The translations under genes and the position numbers were made by a program. DNA of 5,582 nucleotides from an uncultured bacterium (lineage in GTDB: Bacteria > Bipolaricaulota > Bipolaricaulia > UBA7950 > UBA9294), in the NCBI GenBank assembly GCA_903859225.1, contig CAIOLV010000094.1:1-5582 (forward strand), given 5' to 3'. Of this stretch, positions 1 to 4,734 are shown in pieces; positions within the stretch are counted from its first letter, which is position 1; each line of letters opens with the position of its first letter. The notes beneath the pieces were generated by a model. That model searched no databases and was not told where the DNA came from. It saw only the letters and a list, made by a program, of their open reading frames with translations.

Positions 1-29
1 CAGCCATCGCCGCGCTCCGCGCCTCGTGA
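1..29 (+). CDS. C-terminal end of an unidentified upstream gene (partial)
   Basis: An open frame enters from the left edge and ends at TGA 27-29, giving only ...AIAALRAS. Its stop overlaps the ATG of the next gene by one base (TGATG), the usual arrangement of translationally coupled genes, which is the main reason to believe this is a real gene end. Eight residues are too few to name the product. Pseudouridine-5'-phosphate glycosidase (PsuG) is a known neighbour of PfkB-type kinases and often ends in an alanine-rich helix, but that is only a guess. Confidence 0.4.
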
Positions 30-913
30 TGATCCGCCTGCTCGTTCTCGGCGACCTCAATCTCGACGTTCATGCTGAGGAGCCGTCACCGACCGCGTGC
101 GGGCAGGAGACACGATCTGCCGTCCGCGTGACTCCCGGAGGGTCCGCCGGCACCTTCGCACGCGTGGCAGCGAAACTGGGCGCCGACGTGACGTTCCTCG
201 GCGCCGTCGGCAACAACTCGGTCGGCGACCTGCTCGAGCGCGACCTCGTAGCTTGCGGCATTCGGCCCCACCTGCGGAGAACCGAGCGGCCGTCGGGCGT
301 CGTCCTCGCGCTCCATCGCGGCAGCGACCGGTCGATGATTTGCTCCCGCGGCGCCAACGACGCGCTCGACGAAGACGACGTCGATCCCACCTTATTCGTC
401 GGCGTTCACCATCTTCACGTCTCCGGGTACGCCTTTCTGTCGGAGAGCCAGGCGCGCGCTGCGCGACGAGCCATCGCTCTGGCACGCGCCGTTGGCGCCA
501 CCGTGTCCGTCAACGCCCCGCCGGCGAACCTGATGGAGTCGCTCGGCCTCGACCTCTTCCGCGAGGAGCTGCGCGATGCTGCGTTCCTCATTCTCAATCG
601 CGACGAGGGACGGCTTCTCACCGGGTGCAACGAAGATGCGGCCATCGTCGACGCGCTCGCGGCATCCCACGCTGCCGGCGCGCTGACGGTCGGCTCGCAG
701 GGTGCGCTCGCCTGGCGCGGCGAAGAGCGGAATCTCACTCGCCCGGCGGCCGCTCTGGACGTCGACCCAACGGGCGCCGGCGACGCGTACGCTGCGGCGT
801 TCGTCGTGCGCCTCCTCGCGGGTGACGGTCTCGCGGCCGTCAATCGGACCGCGTGCGCAACGGCGGGCGCGCACCTCGCGGCTCCCTGGACTCAGCGCGC
901 GTCCCCATCTTGA
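29..913 (+). CDS. PfkB/ribokinase-family carbohydrate (or nucleoside) kinase
   Basis: A 294-residue cytoplasmic kinase expected to transfer the ATP gamma-phosphate to a sugar or nucleoside hydroxyl; about 290-320 residues is normal for the family. Visible landmarks are the N-terminal strand LLVLGDLNLD (residues 4-13), the glycine-rich substrate region PGGSAGTFARVAAKLGADV (36-54) continuing to FLGAVGNNSVGD, the NRDE (N-x-x-E) motif at 190-193 for Mg/phosphate, and the C-terminal signature DPTGAGDAYAAAF at 246-258, whose Asp252 should be the catalytic base and GAG the anion hole. I chose ATG 29 because it overlaps the upstream stop (TGATG); GTG 26 would add one residue. No good Shine-Dalgarno is visible, which fits coupling. 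The substrate cannot be read from the sequence: ribokinase-like, fructokinase-like, KDG kinase-like or pseudouridine kinase are all possible. Family is secure, specificity is not. Confidence 0.93.
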   Translation: MIRLLVLGDLNLDVHAEEPSPTACGQETRSAVRVTPGGSAGTFARVAAKLGADVTFLGAVGNNSVGDLLERDLVACGIRPHLRRTERPSGVVLALHRGSDRSMICSRGANDALDEDDVDPTLFVGVHHLHVSGYAFLSESQARAARRAIALARAVGATVSVNAPPANLMESLGLDLFREELRDAAFLILNRDEGRLLTGCNEDAAIVDALAASHAAGALTVGSQGALAWRGEERNLTRPAAALDVDPTGAGDAYAAAFVVRLLAGDGLAAVNRTACATAGAHLAAPWTQRASPS

Positions 914-976
914 TTTGCCGGGTGACGCGTACTACCGTTGGTGCGCGTTCTCGCAAGGTTCTAGAGGAGGGTTCCC

Positions 977-1942
977 ATGAGTGACCAGACCGGCATATTG
1001 ATCGCCATCCTCGTCGGCGTCGTCCTGATCGCCGGCCTGCTACTGCTCGTCATCCCGGAGCCTGCCCAGCAGGCCGTCGTCGCCACCGAACGCCTCGACG
1101 TCGCCGTGCTCGCGTTCCGCAACAGCTCAAGCTGGCGCGGCGCGGAGGAAACGGTACGCGGGCGCGTTGAGTCCCGGCTGGTCGAGGAGTCCGGCATCAA
1201 CGTGTTCTCGCGCGCCCAGCTCGACGCTCTCTTGATCGAACGCGCGCTCGGCACGAGCGGCGTTATCGATCCCGCGACCGCGGTCGAGATCGGAACGCTG
1301 ACCGGTGTGAGCAAACTTGTGACCGGCACCGTCTATGCCGTCGACACCCTCTCCGAACCCACGACGATGTGCGTGAAGTGGGACGGCGGGAACTGCATCG
1401 AGGAAGCGCCGGCCACCAAGTACTCGGTGAGAGTGCTGGCTCAGGTCGAGGTGATCGACGCGCGCACCGGCCGAATCGAGCAGTCGACCGACACGTCCGG
1501 CTCGGCGGACACGACCGTGCGCCAGGGCAGCGCGTTCGGCAGCTACGACTCGCTCATCGCCTCAGCGGCCGACAGCATCGCCGGGCAGGTCGCCGACCGC
1601 CTCACCTCCACGTACACGCGCGAGCTGCGCTACGGCCTCTACGACAGCGTCAAGACGAAGGGCAACGGCTTCGTCGGCAAGAACGAGACCTACCGCTACT
1701 CGACGACGGCCGACGCCCAGCTCATCGTCCATTTCGTCCGCGTGCGGGACGGCGATCTGTTCGACATCCAGTGGATCGACCCCTCGGGCGCCGTCGTCGA
1801 CCGCACCGAAGACGTTGTCTCGGACGGCGAGTGGCAGCTCTACACGTGGGACCTCGCGAACCGCGCGCCCGGCCGCTACCACGTCCAGGGCTGGATCGCC
1901 GGCAGCCAGGCGTTCGACGCCCCGTTCACGCTGGGACAATAG
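977..1942 (+). CDS. CsgG/HfaB-like protein with N-terminal membrane anchor and extra C-terminal domain
   Basis: A 321-residue protein. Residues 7-26 form a hydrophobic segment with no lipobox cysteine, so it looks like an uncleaved membrane anchor. Residues about 38-212 resemble the CsgG/curli-assembly fold: RLDVAVLAFRNSS (39-51), a helix ending VESRLVEESGINVFSR (64-79), LDALLIERALGTSG (82-95), then a GTLTGVSKLVTGTVY strand (106-120) and a RVLAQVEVIDARTGRI strand (152-167). A pair of cysteines, C132 and C140, lies in a short insertion. Residues about 220-321 (ending FDAPFTLGQ) look like a beta-sandwich I cannot name. True CsgG is an outer-membrane secretin-like lipoprotein for curli; this protein lacks the lipidation cysteine and has no curlin genes beside it, so curli export should not be assumed. 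A strong Shine-Dalgarno, GGAGG at 966-970, lies 6 nt before the ATG. It is followed 31 bp later by yjbQ on the same strand. Fold assignment is fairly good; function is open. Confidence 0.72.
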   Translation: MSDQTGILIAILVGVVLIAGLLLLVIPEPAQQAVVATERLDVAVLAFRNSSSWRGAEETVRGRVESRLVEESGINVFSRAQLDALLIERALGTSGVIDPATAVEIGTLTGVSKLVTGTVYAVDTLSEPTTMCVKWDGGNCIEEAPATKYSVRVLAQVEVIDARTGRIEQSTDTSGSADTTVRQGSAFGSYDSLIASAADSIAGQVADRLTSTYTRELRYGLYDSVKTKGNGFVGKNETYRYSTTADAQLIVHFVRVRDGDLFDIQWIDPSGAVVDRTEDVVSDGEWQLYTWDLANRAPGRYHVQGWIAGSQAFDAPFTLGQ

Positions 1943-1952
1943 GGCCGTTGTG

Positions 1953-1970
1953 CCTGCTCGAGAGCAGGAG
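1953..1970 (+). promoter_or_regulatory. Inverted repeat covering the yjbQ ribosome binding site
   Basis: CCTGCTC (1953-1959), GA, GAGCAGG (1962-1968) is a perfect inverted repeat. As RNA it most likely forms a 6-bp stem with a CGAG loop. Its right arm contains the first three bases of the AGGAG (1966-1970) that serves yjbQ, so the folded form would partly hide that site. The AGGAG is only 3 nt from the ATG at 1974, closer than ideal. Seen: the repeat and its overlap. Inferred: any control of translation. Confidence 0.45.
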
Positions 1971-1973
1971 ACC

Positions 1974-2393
1974 ATGCGAAGCTACAGGGAAGAGCTCTGG
2001 TTCCAGATCCCGCAGCGCCGCGCGTTCGTGAACATCACGTCGCAGGTTGAGGAGGCCGTGCGCAAGAGCAGCATCCGCGAGGGTCTCTGTCTCGTCAATT
2101 CCATGCACATCACGTCGAGCGTGTTCGTGAACGACGACGAGTTCGGCCTGCACGAGGACTTCGAGCGCTGGCTCGAGCAGCTCGCGCCGCACGAGCCGAC
2201 CGTCACCTACCAACACAACCGCACCGGCGAGGACAACGCGGACGCACACCTGAAGCGTCAGATCATGGGCCGCGAAGCCGTCCTCGCCATCACAAGCGGC
2301 AAGCTCGACCTCGGCCCCTGGGAGCAGGTCTTCTACGGCGAATTCGACGGTCGACGTAGAAAGCGTGTCTTGATCAAGATCATCGGCGAGTGA
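1974..2393 (+). CDS. yjbQ: YjbQ/UPF0047 family protein (secondary thiamine-phosphate synthase type)
   Basis: A 139-residue single-domain cytoplasmic protein, the usual family length. Landmarks are the N-terminal beta strand with NITSQVEEAVRKSSI (20-34), REGLCLVNSMHITSSVFVNDDE (35-56) with conserved His45, the NADAHLKRQIMG segment (88-99) with His92, and the family tail TSGKLDLGPWEQVFYGEFDG (107-126) followed by RRRKRVLIKIIGE. The family is annotated as secondary thiamine-phosphate synthase because some members complement loss of thiE; its true cellular role is unsettled. The open frame continues upstream of 1974 into the CsgG-like gene, but homology begins near this ATG and AGGAG precedes it, so I start here. 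Two further copies of its 3' end lie downstream. Confidence 0.92.
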   Translation: MRSYREELWFQIPQRRAFVNITSQVEEAVRKSSIREGLCLVNSMHITSSVFVNDDEFGLHEDFERWLEQLAPHEPTVTYQHNRTGEDNADAHLKRQIMGREAVLAITSGKLDLGPWEQVFYGEFDGRRRKRVLIKIIGE

Positions 2394-2410
2394 GGCGAAG
2401 GGCGAGCGTG
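2343..2410 (+). repeat. Repeat copy 1: 3' end of yjbQ plus following bases
   Basis: This is the parental copy, spanning the last codons of yjbQ (FDG, RRRKRVLIKIIGE, TGA) and 17 bases after the stop. It matches 2438-2505 at 60 of 68 positions by my hand alignment at a fixed offset of 95, with 39 consecutive identical bases (2353-2391 against 2448-2486). Confidence 0.9.
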
Positions 2411-2435
2411 TGCTCGTAGCTCTAGCACGCTCGCC
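2401..2435 (+). terminator. Stem-loop just after yjbQ (candidate terminator or mRNA-end hairpin)
   Basis: GGCGAGCGTG (2401-2410) pairs perfectly with CACGCTCGCC (2426-2435), a 10-bp GC-rich stem with a 15-nt loop that can itself pair GCT with AGC. It starts 8 nt after the yjbQ stop, the right place for a terminator. There is no T-run after it, so it is not a standard intrinsic terminator; it may stabilise the 3' end or act with another factor. Confidence 0.45.
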
Positions 2436-2437
2436 AC

Positions 2438-2505
2438 TTCGACCCCAGACGTAGAAAGCGTGTCTTGATCAAGATCATCGGCGAGTAGGGCGAAAGGCGA
2501 GCGCG
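2438..2505 (+). pseudogene. Repeat copy 2: relic of a yjbQ 3' end
   Basis: In frame from 2438 this reads FDP then RRRKRVLIKIIGE and TAG (2486-2488), the same 13-residue tail as yjbQ, but the frame is closed upstream by TAG at 2423-2425, so only about 20 codons exist and no start is available. The 39 identical bases point to a recent copy, although the TGA stop has become TAG and ggtc/ccca differ just before. Similarity fades after 2505. It is either what is left of a tandem second yjbQ or a copied fragment. Confidence 0.8.
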
Positions 2506-2532
2506 GCTGTTCCCACGGGAACAGGGCTGCTC
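2499..2532 (+). other. Palindromic stem-loop after repeat copy 2
   Basis: CTGTTCCC (2507-2514), AC, GGGAACAG (2517-2524) is an 18-nt near-perfect palindrome, flanked four bases out on each side by a second pairing, GAGC (2499-2502) with GCTC (2529-2532). It could form an RNA hairpin with an internal loop or bind a dimeric protein. It is not followed by a T-run. Confidence 0.4.
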
Positions 2533-2544
2533 TACCACGCAGCT

Positions 2545-2574
2545 TGGGAGAACCGGCTAACGCCCGTTCTCCTA
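2545..2574 (+). other. Stem-loop in the intergenic region
   Basis: GGAGAAC (2547-2553) pairs with GTTCTCC (2566-2572); a G-T wobble and a T-A pair extend it to 9 bp, with a 12-nt loop. No T-run follows. Role unknown. Confidence 0.3.
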
Positions 2575-2603
2575 TGTAGATCCAGTCACGGCACGCGAGC
2601 CTC

Positions 2604-2650
2604 TTCGACCCCGCCGTCGGAAACGCATGCGCGTCAAGATCATCGGGGAT
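2604..2650 (+). pseudogene. Repeat copy 3: diverged, frameshifted relic of a yjbQ 3' end
   Basis: After TTCGACCC (FDP), and allowing one missing base, codons 2612-2650 read RRRKRMRVKIIGD, against RRRKRVLIKIIGE in yjbQ. The DNA keeps 13 identical bases, TCAAGATCATCGG, and shares CTTCGACCCC with copy 2 (2437-2446 and 2603-2612). The normal stop is gone (GAT CGA follows) and the frame stays open to TAG 2789-2791, with no credible start. It is older than copy 2 or derived from a diverged paralogue. Confidence 0.68.
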
Positions 2651-2662
2651 CGAGCAGTGGCA

Positions 2663-2688
2663 GCGAGACAACGCAGCGGTCGTCTCGC
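2663..2688 (+). other. Stem-loop after repeat copy 3
   Basis: GCGAGAC (2663-2669) pairs with GTCTCGC (2682-2688), 7 bp with a 12-nt loop. A smaller one, GAGCC-GCA-GGCTC, follows at 2692-2704. Neither has a T-run. From here to 2789 I see no gene and no clear promoter. Confidence 0.3.
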
Positions 2689-2802
2689 GTGGAGCCGCAG
2701 GCTCGCGCTACGAGGGACTGTCGCCGTCCGATGGGGTGGAGTTCTTTGTGACGGCCAGTACGATCGCTTGGGCCGTGTGATCAGAGAGTAGGAGGGATTG
2801 CC

Positions 2803-3048
2803 ATGTGGCACATGCATAGCGGGATGGGCTGGTGGACGGTGTCCACCGCTATCTGGAACATCCTCTTCTTGGTCGGGCTCATCGGGCTCGTCGTGTGGAT
2901 CATCCGCCGGCTATCGGGCCGGGCGCACGACGATGCCCGCCGGCCCGAGAAGCAGGACGCTCTCGAGATCGTCAAGATGCGCTACGCGCGAGGCGAGATC
3001 ACCAAAGAGCAGTTCGATCTGCTCAAGAGGGACCTGACCACGCCGTAG
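2803..3048 (+). CDS. Small membrane protein with C-terminal SHOCT domain
   Basis: An 81-residue protein. The start is set by an excellent AGGAGG (2790-2795) 7 nt before the ATG; this also rejects the GTG-like start in another frame. It begins MWHMHSGMGWW, rich in Met, His and Trp, followed by one membrane helix at about residues 14-36 (IWNILFLVGLIGLVVWII) and then a basic segment RRLSGRAHDDARR. Residues about 52-78 (ALEIVKMRYARGEITKEQF, then DLLKRDL) match the SHOCT short C-terminal domain, a helical module found at the ends of many bacterial membrane proteins and thought to help oligomerisation. The SHOCT part would face the cytoplasm. Met/His-rich ends of this kind sometimes bind copper, but nothing here shows it. 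No neighbour suggests a partner. It ends 12 bp before the end of the convergent pgsA. Confidence 0.88.
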   Translation: MWHMHSGMGWWTVSTAIWNILFLVGLIGLVVWIIRRLSGRAHDDARRPEKQDALEIVKMRYARGEITKEQFDLLKRDLTTP

Positions 3049-3060
3049 CACTGCACTCCG

Positions 3061-3624
3061 TCACGCGAACAGCTTACGGCAGCGGACGAAGTACTCGACG
3101 CCGGAGACGATGGTCAGAACGAGGGCCAGGGCGAGCGCCGCGTCCTTGGCGATGACGATCCAAGGCCCAATGGCAAACGACCGGCCGACGAGGATTGCGA
3201 GCACGAGGACGACGTGCGAGATGGTCTTCAGCTTGCCGAGCAAGCTCGCGGTGATGACTTGCCCCTCGGCGATGGCGAGGATGCGCAAGCCGGTCACGAG
3301 GAACTCCCGCGCGATGATGATCATGACCCACACTGCATCGAGCTCGTGGAGCTGCACGAGGCAGACGAGCGCGCCGACGATGAGGAGCTTGTCGGCAATG
3401 GGATCTGCGAACTTGCCGAACACCGATGTCTGCTTGAAGGAGCGAGCGAGGTAGCCGTCGACGGCGTCGGAGATGGCCGCGAGGAAGAAGAGGACAACGC
3501 CGATGATGCGCCCAACGGGCGAGTCCCACAGGATGAAGAACATCAGGAGCGGCACGCTCGCGAGGCGCGCGACGGTGATCTGATTTGGAATCGACGACCT
3601 GAGGAGTCCGCCGTTCCCCGCCAT
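3061..3624 (-). CDS. pgsA: CDP-diacylglycerol--glycerol-3-phosphate 3-phosphatidyltransferase
   Basis: A 187-residue integral membrane enzyme expected to join CDP-diacylglycerol and glycerol-3-phosphate to make phosphatidylglycerol phosphate, the committed step to phosphatidylglycerol and cardiolipin. The CDP-alcohol phosphatidyltransferase motif is complete with correct spacing: D53, D56, G57, A60, R61, G70, D74, D78; the aspartates bind the metal and the CDP group. PgsA-like features are NQITVARL (14-21) and IAREFLVTGLR (104-114). Several hydrophobic helices are visible (about 24-33, 38-52, 79-91, 97-111, 135-147, 151-175). The ATG at 3624-3622 overlaps the tpiA stop (TGATG), indicating coupled translation; the TTG three bases earlier is less likely. 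A related CDP-alcohol transferase with another acceptor is possible, but the length and AREF segment favour PgsA. Confidence 0.93.
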   Translation of the reverse strand: MAGNGGLLRSSIPNQITVARLASVPLLMFFILWDSPVGRIIGVVLFFLAAISDAVDGYLARSFKQTSVFGKFADPIADKLLIVGALVCLVQLHELDAVWVMIIIAREFLVTGLRILAIAEGQVITASLLGKLKTISHVVLVLAILVGRSFAIGPWIVIAKDAALALALVLTIVSGVEYFVRCRKLFA

Positions 3625-4379
3625 CAAATCTCCGCGGCGGCCACAATGGCAGCGAAGCCGTTGGGATCAAGCGAAGCCCCGCCGACGAGGGCTCCGTCGA
3701 CATCGGGGAGTGTGAGCAGCGAGCGGGCGTTATCGGGCTTGACGCTGCCGCCGTAGAGAATCCGAAGGCCTGCGGCATCGCCGGGACCGAACGTCCGAGC
3801 AAGCCAGTCGCGAATCCAGGCGCACGCTTCCTGAGCTTGGCTCGGAGTCGCCGTCTCACCCGTTCCGATGGCCCACACCGGCTCGTAGGCGACCACGACC
3901 CGCGAAAGAAGAGTCCCTTCCAGTCTGCGCAATCCCGCGGTGAGCTGTGTCTCGAGCACGTCGTAGGTCCCTCCGGCACGGCGTTCAGCCAGGGTCTCCC
4001 CGACGCAGAGGACAGAATCGAGTCCGCCGGCAAGCGCAGCGTCGAGCTTCCGGCGCACGACCGCGTCGTCCTCGCCGAAAACGTGGCGACGCTCGGAGTG
4101 TCCGACGAGCACGTAGCGGCACCCGCACGCCGCAAGCATCCCGGGCGACACGGCACCGGTGAACGCGCCTTTCGTCTCGAAGTAGACGTCTTGCGCGCCG
4201 AGTCCAATGGGACTGCCACGCAGGAGTCGACCGGCCCGATCGAGACTCGTGAACGGCGGGAAGACAGCGATCTCGGCCGTCGCGGACCGAACCAACGGAG
4301 CGAACCGAGTCATGAAGGACTCGGTTTCGGCCGGTGTCGAGTACATCTTCCAGTTTCCTGCTACGAGACGGCGTCGCAT
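3624..4379 (-). CDS. tpiA: Triosephosphate isomerase
   Basis: A 251-residue TIM-barrel enzyme that interconverts dihydroxyacetone phosphate and glyceraldehyde-3-phosphate in glycolysis and gluconeogenesis; length is typical. All active-site elements are present: N9 and K11 in AGNWKM, H94 in VLVGHSERRHVFGE, catalytic E166 in VAYEPVWAIGTGETATP with the flexible loop 6, and phosphate-binding YGGSVKPDN (209-217) and LVGGASLD (231-238). The start is fixed by homology (MRRRLVAGNWKM) and by GGAG 6 nt upstream (plus-strand 4386-4389). The open frame runs 91 codons further upstream, through the mnmG leader; that part is not homologous and is rejected. First gene of a tpiA-pgsA pair with one-base overlap; DHAP chemistry also supplies glycerol-3-phosphate used by PgsA, so the pairing is metabolically sensible, though that is inference. 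Confidence 0.97.
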   Translation of the reverse strand: MRRRLVAGNWKMYSTPAETESFMTRFAPLVRSATAEIAVFPPFTSLDRAGRLLRGSPIGLGAQDVYFETKGAFTGAVSPGMLAACGCRYVLVGHSERRHVFGEDDAVVRRKLDAALAGGLDSVLCVGETLAERRAGGTYDVLETQLTAGLRRLEGTLLSRVVVAYEPVWAIGTGETATPSQAQEACAWIRDWLARTFGPGDAAGLRILYGGSVKPDNARSLLTLPDVDGALVGGASLDPNGFAAIVAAAEI

Positions 4380-4395
4380 CGTCTTCTCCGGCCGC

Positions 4396-4424
4396 AGTAT
4401 AGCCCAGGCCGCTTCGCGCTCCCA
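4396..4424 (-). promoter_or_regulatory. Candidate tpiA-pgsA promoter
   Basis: Reading the minus strand, TATACT at 4401-4396 is a good -10 hexamer. About 17 bp upstream the -35 is weak (TGGGAG). The start of transcription would fall about 10 nt before the tpiA ATG, leaving a very short leader that only just includes the GGAG. Plausible, but weaker than the divergent mnmG promoter. Confidence 0.4.
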
Positions 4425-4427
4425 CGA

Positions 4428-4456
4428 TTGACTTCGGGAAACGCGCTCTCTACTAT
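4428..4456 (+). promoter_or_regulatory. sigma70-type promoter reading toward mnmG
   Basis: TTGACT (4428-4433) and TACTAT (4451-4456) are separated by exactly 17 bp; each hexamer matches the consensus at five of six positions. Transcription would begin near 4463. It lies upstream of the first duplicated unit (which starts about 4480), so any transcript to mnmG carries the relic copy in its leader of about 200 nt. Confidence 0.72.
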
Positions 4457-4479
4457 CCTTCGCTCGCCTCGAAGCCACC

Positions 4480-4734
4480 GTGCGGGCAGGAAAGGCCCGG
4501 CGCCGGCAGGTCTTCTTCGACAACGGAGCCACGTGAGACGCTACGACGGCATCGTCATCGGAGCCGGGCACACCAGCGGTGAGGTTGCACTCGCCGCGGC
4601 CCGCAGTGCGGACAGGAACGATCCCCGGCCGCCGACGGGTCTTCCTCGGCAAACGGAGTCACGTGAGACACTACGACGTCATCGTCATCGGAGCCGGACA
4701 CGCCGGCTGTGAGGCCGCGCTCGCCGCGGCCCGC
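4480..4734 (+). repeat. Tandem duplication of the mnmG 5' end and leader
   Basis: Unit A is 4480-4604 and unit B 4606-4734, back to back. Both start GTGCGG(G/A)CAGGAA and both carry GTCTTC(T/C)TCG, ACGGAG(C/T)CACGTGAGAC and the first 24 mnmG codons, ending CTCGCCGCGGCCCGC. The coding parts match at 63 of 72 bases by hand count; the leader parts differ more and by about 4 bases of indels. Unit B is the one continuous with the full gene. Confidence 0.9.
4533..4712 (+). pseudogene. Truncated, decayed copy of the mnmG start (59-codon frame overlapping mnmG)
   Basis: GTG 4533 has the same GGAG spacing as mnmG and opens a 59-residue frame. Its first 24 residues, starting MRRYDGIVIGAGHTSGEVAL, copy the MnmG start (MRHYDVIVIGAGHAGCEAAL) at 18 of 24 positions; six changes are amino-acid replacing, and the FAD-binding Gly-x-Gly-x-x-Gly has lost its last glycine (GAGHAG to GAGHTS). 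After residue 24 it runs in another frame through unit B's leader, across the mnmG start at 4663, and stops at TGA 4710-4712, 50 nt inside mnmG. It cannot be a working enzyme. It could be translated, since its promoter and ribosome site look intact. Confidence 0.75.

Noticed and set aside
910..938. Promoter for the CsgG-like gene (TTGATT with TACCGT 17 bp on)
   Set aside because: The -10 matches only three of six positions; too weak to list, though the 63-bp gap could hold a promoter of another type.
2353..2650. CRISPR-like array
   Set aside because: Only three copies, unequal spacing (95 and about 166 bp), and the repeats are coding ends of yjbQ.
2561..2791. Possible small gene continuing from repeat copy 3
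   Set aside because: The frame is open for about 76 codons, but the only ATG (2627) lies inside the yjbQ relic without a ribosome site, and the peptide is not recognisable.
2394..2802. tRNA or insertion-sequence remnant in the intergenic stretch
   Set aside because: No tRNA T-loop or acceptor pairing and no transposase fragment; the similarity that exists is to yjbQ.
3049..3060. Shared terminator between the convergent SHOCT and pgsA genes
   Set aside because: Only 12 bp separate them and I see no stem-loop or T-run; termination must lie inside the opposing genes or depend on a factor.
3074..4219. A 381-codon open frame on the minus strand overlapping tpiA and pgsA
   Set aside because: It is rich in Arg, Ser and Pro with no recognisable motif, and it lies out of frame over two genes with complete active-site motifs. 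Typical chance frame in high-GC DNA.
3837..4712. A 291-codon plus-strand frame ending in the mnmG relic
   Set aside because: Most of it is antisense to tpiA and has no motif; only its last 59 codons correspond to the relic mnmG start, which has its own ribosome site at 4525-4528.
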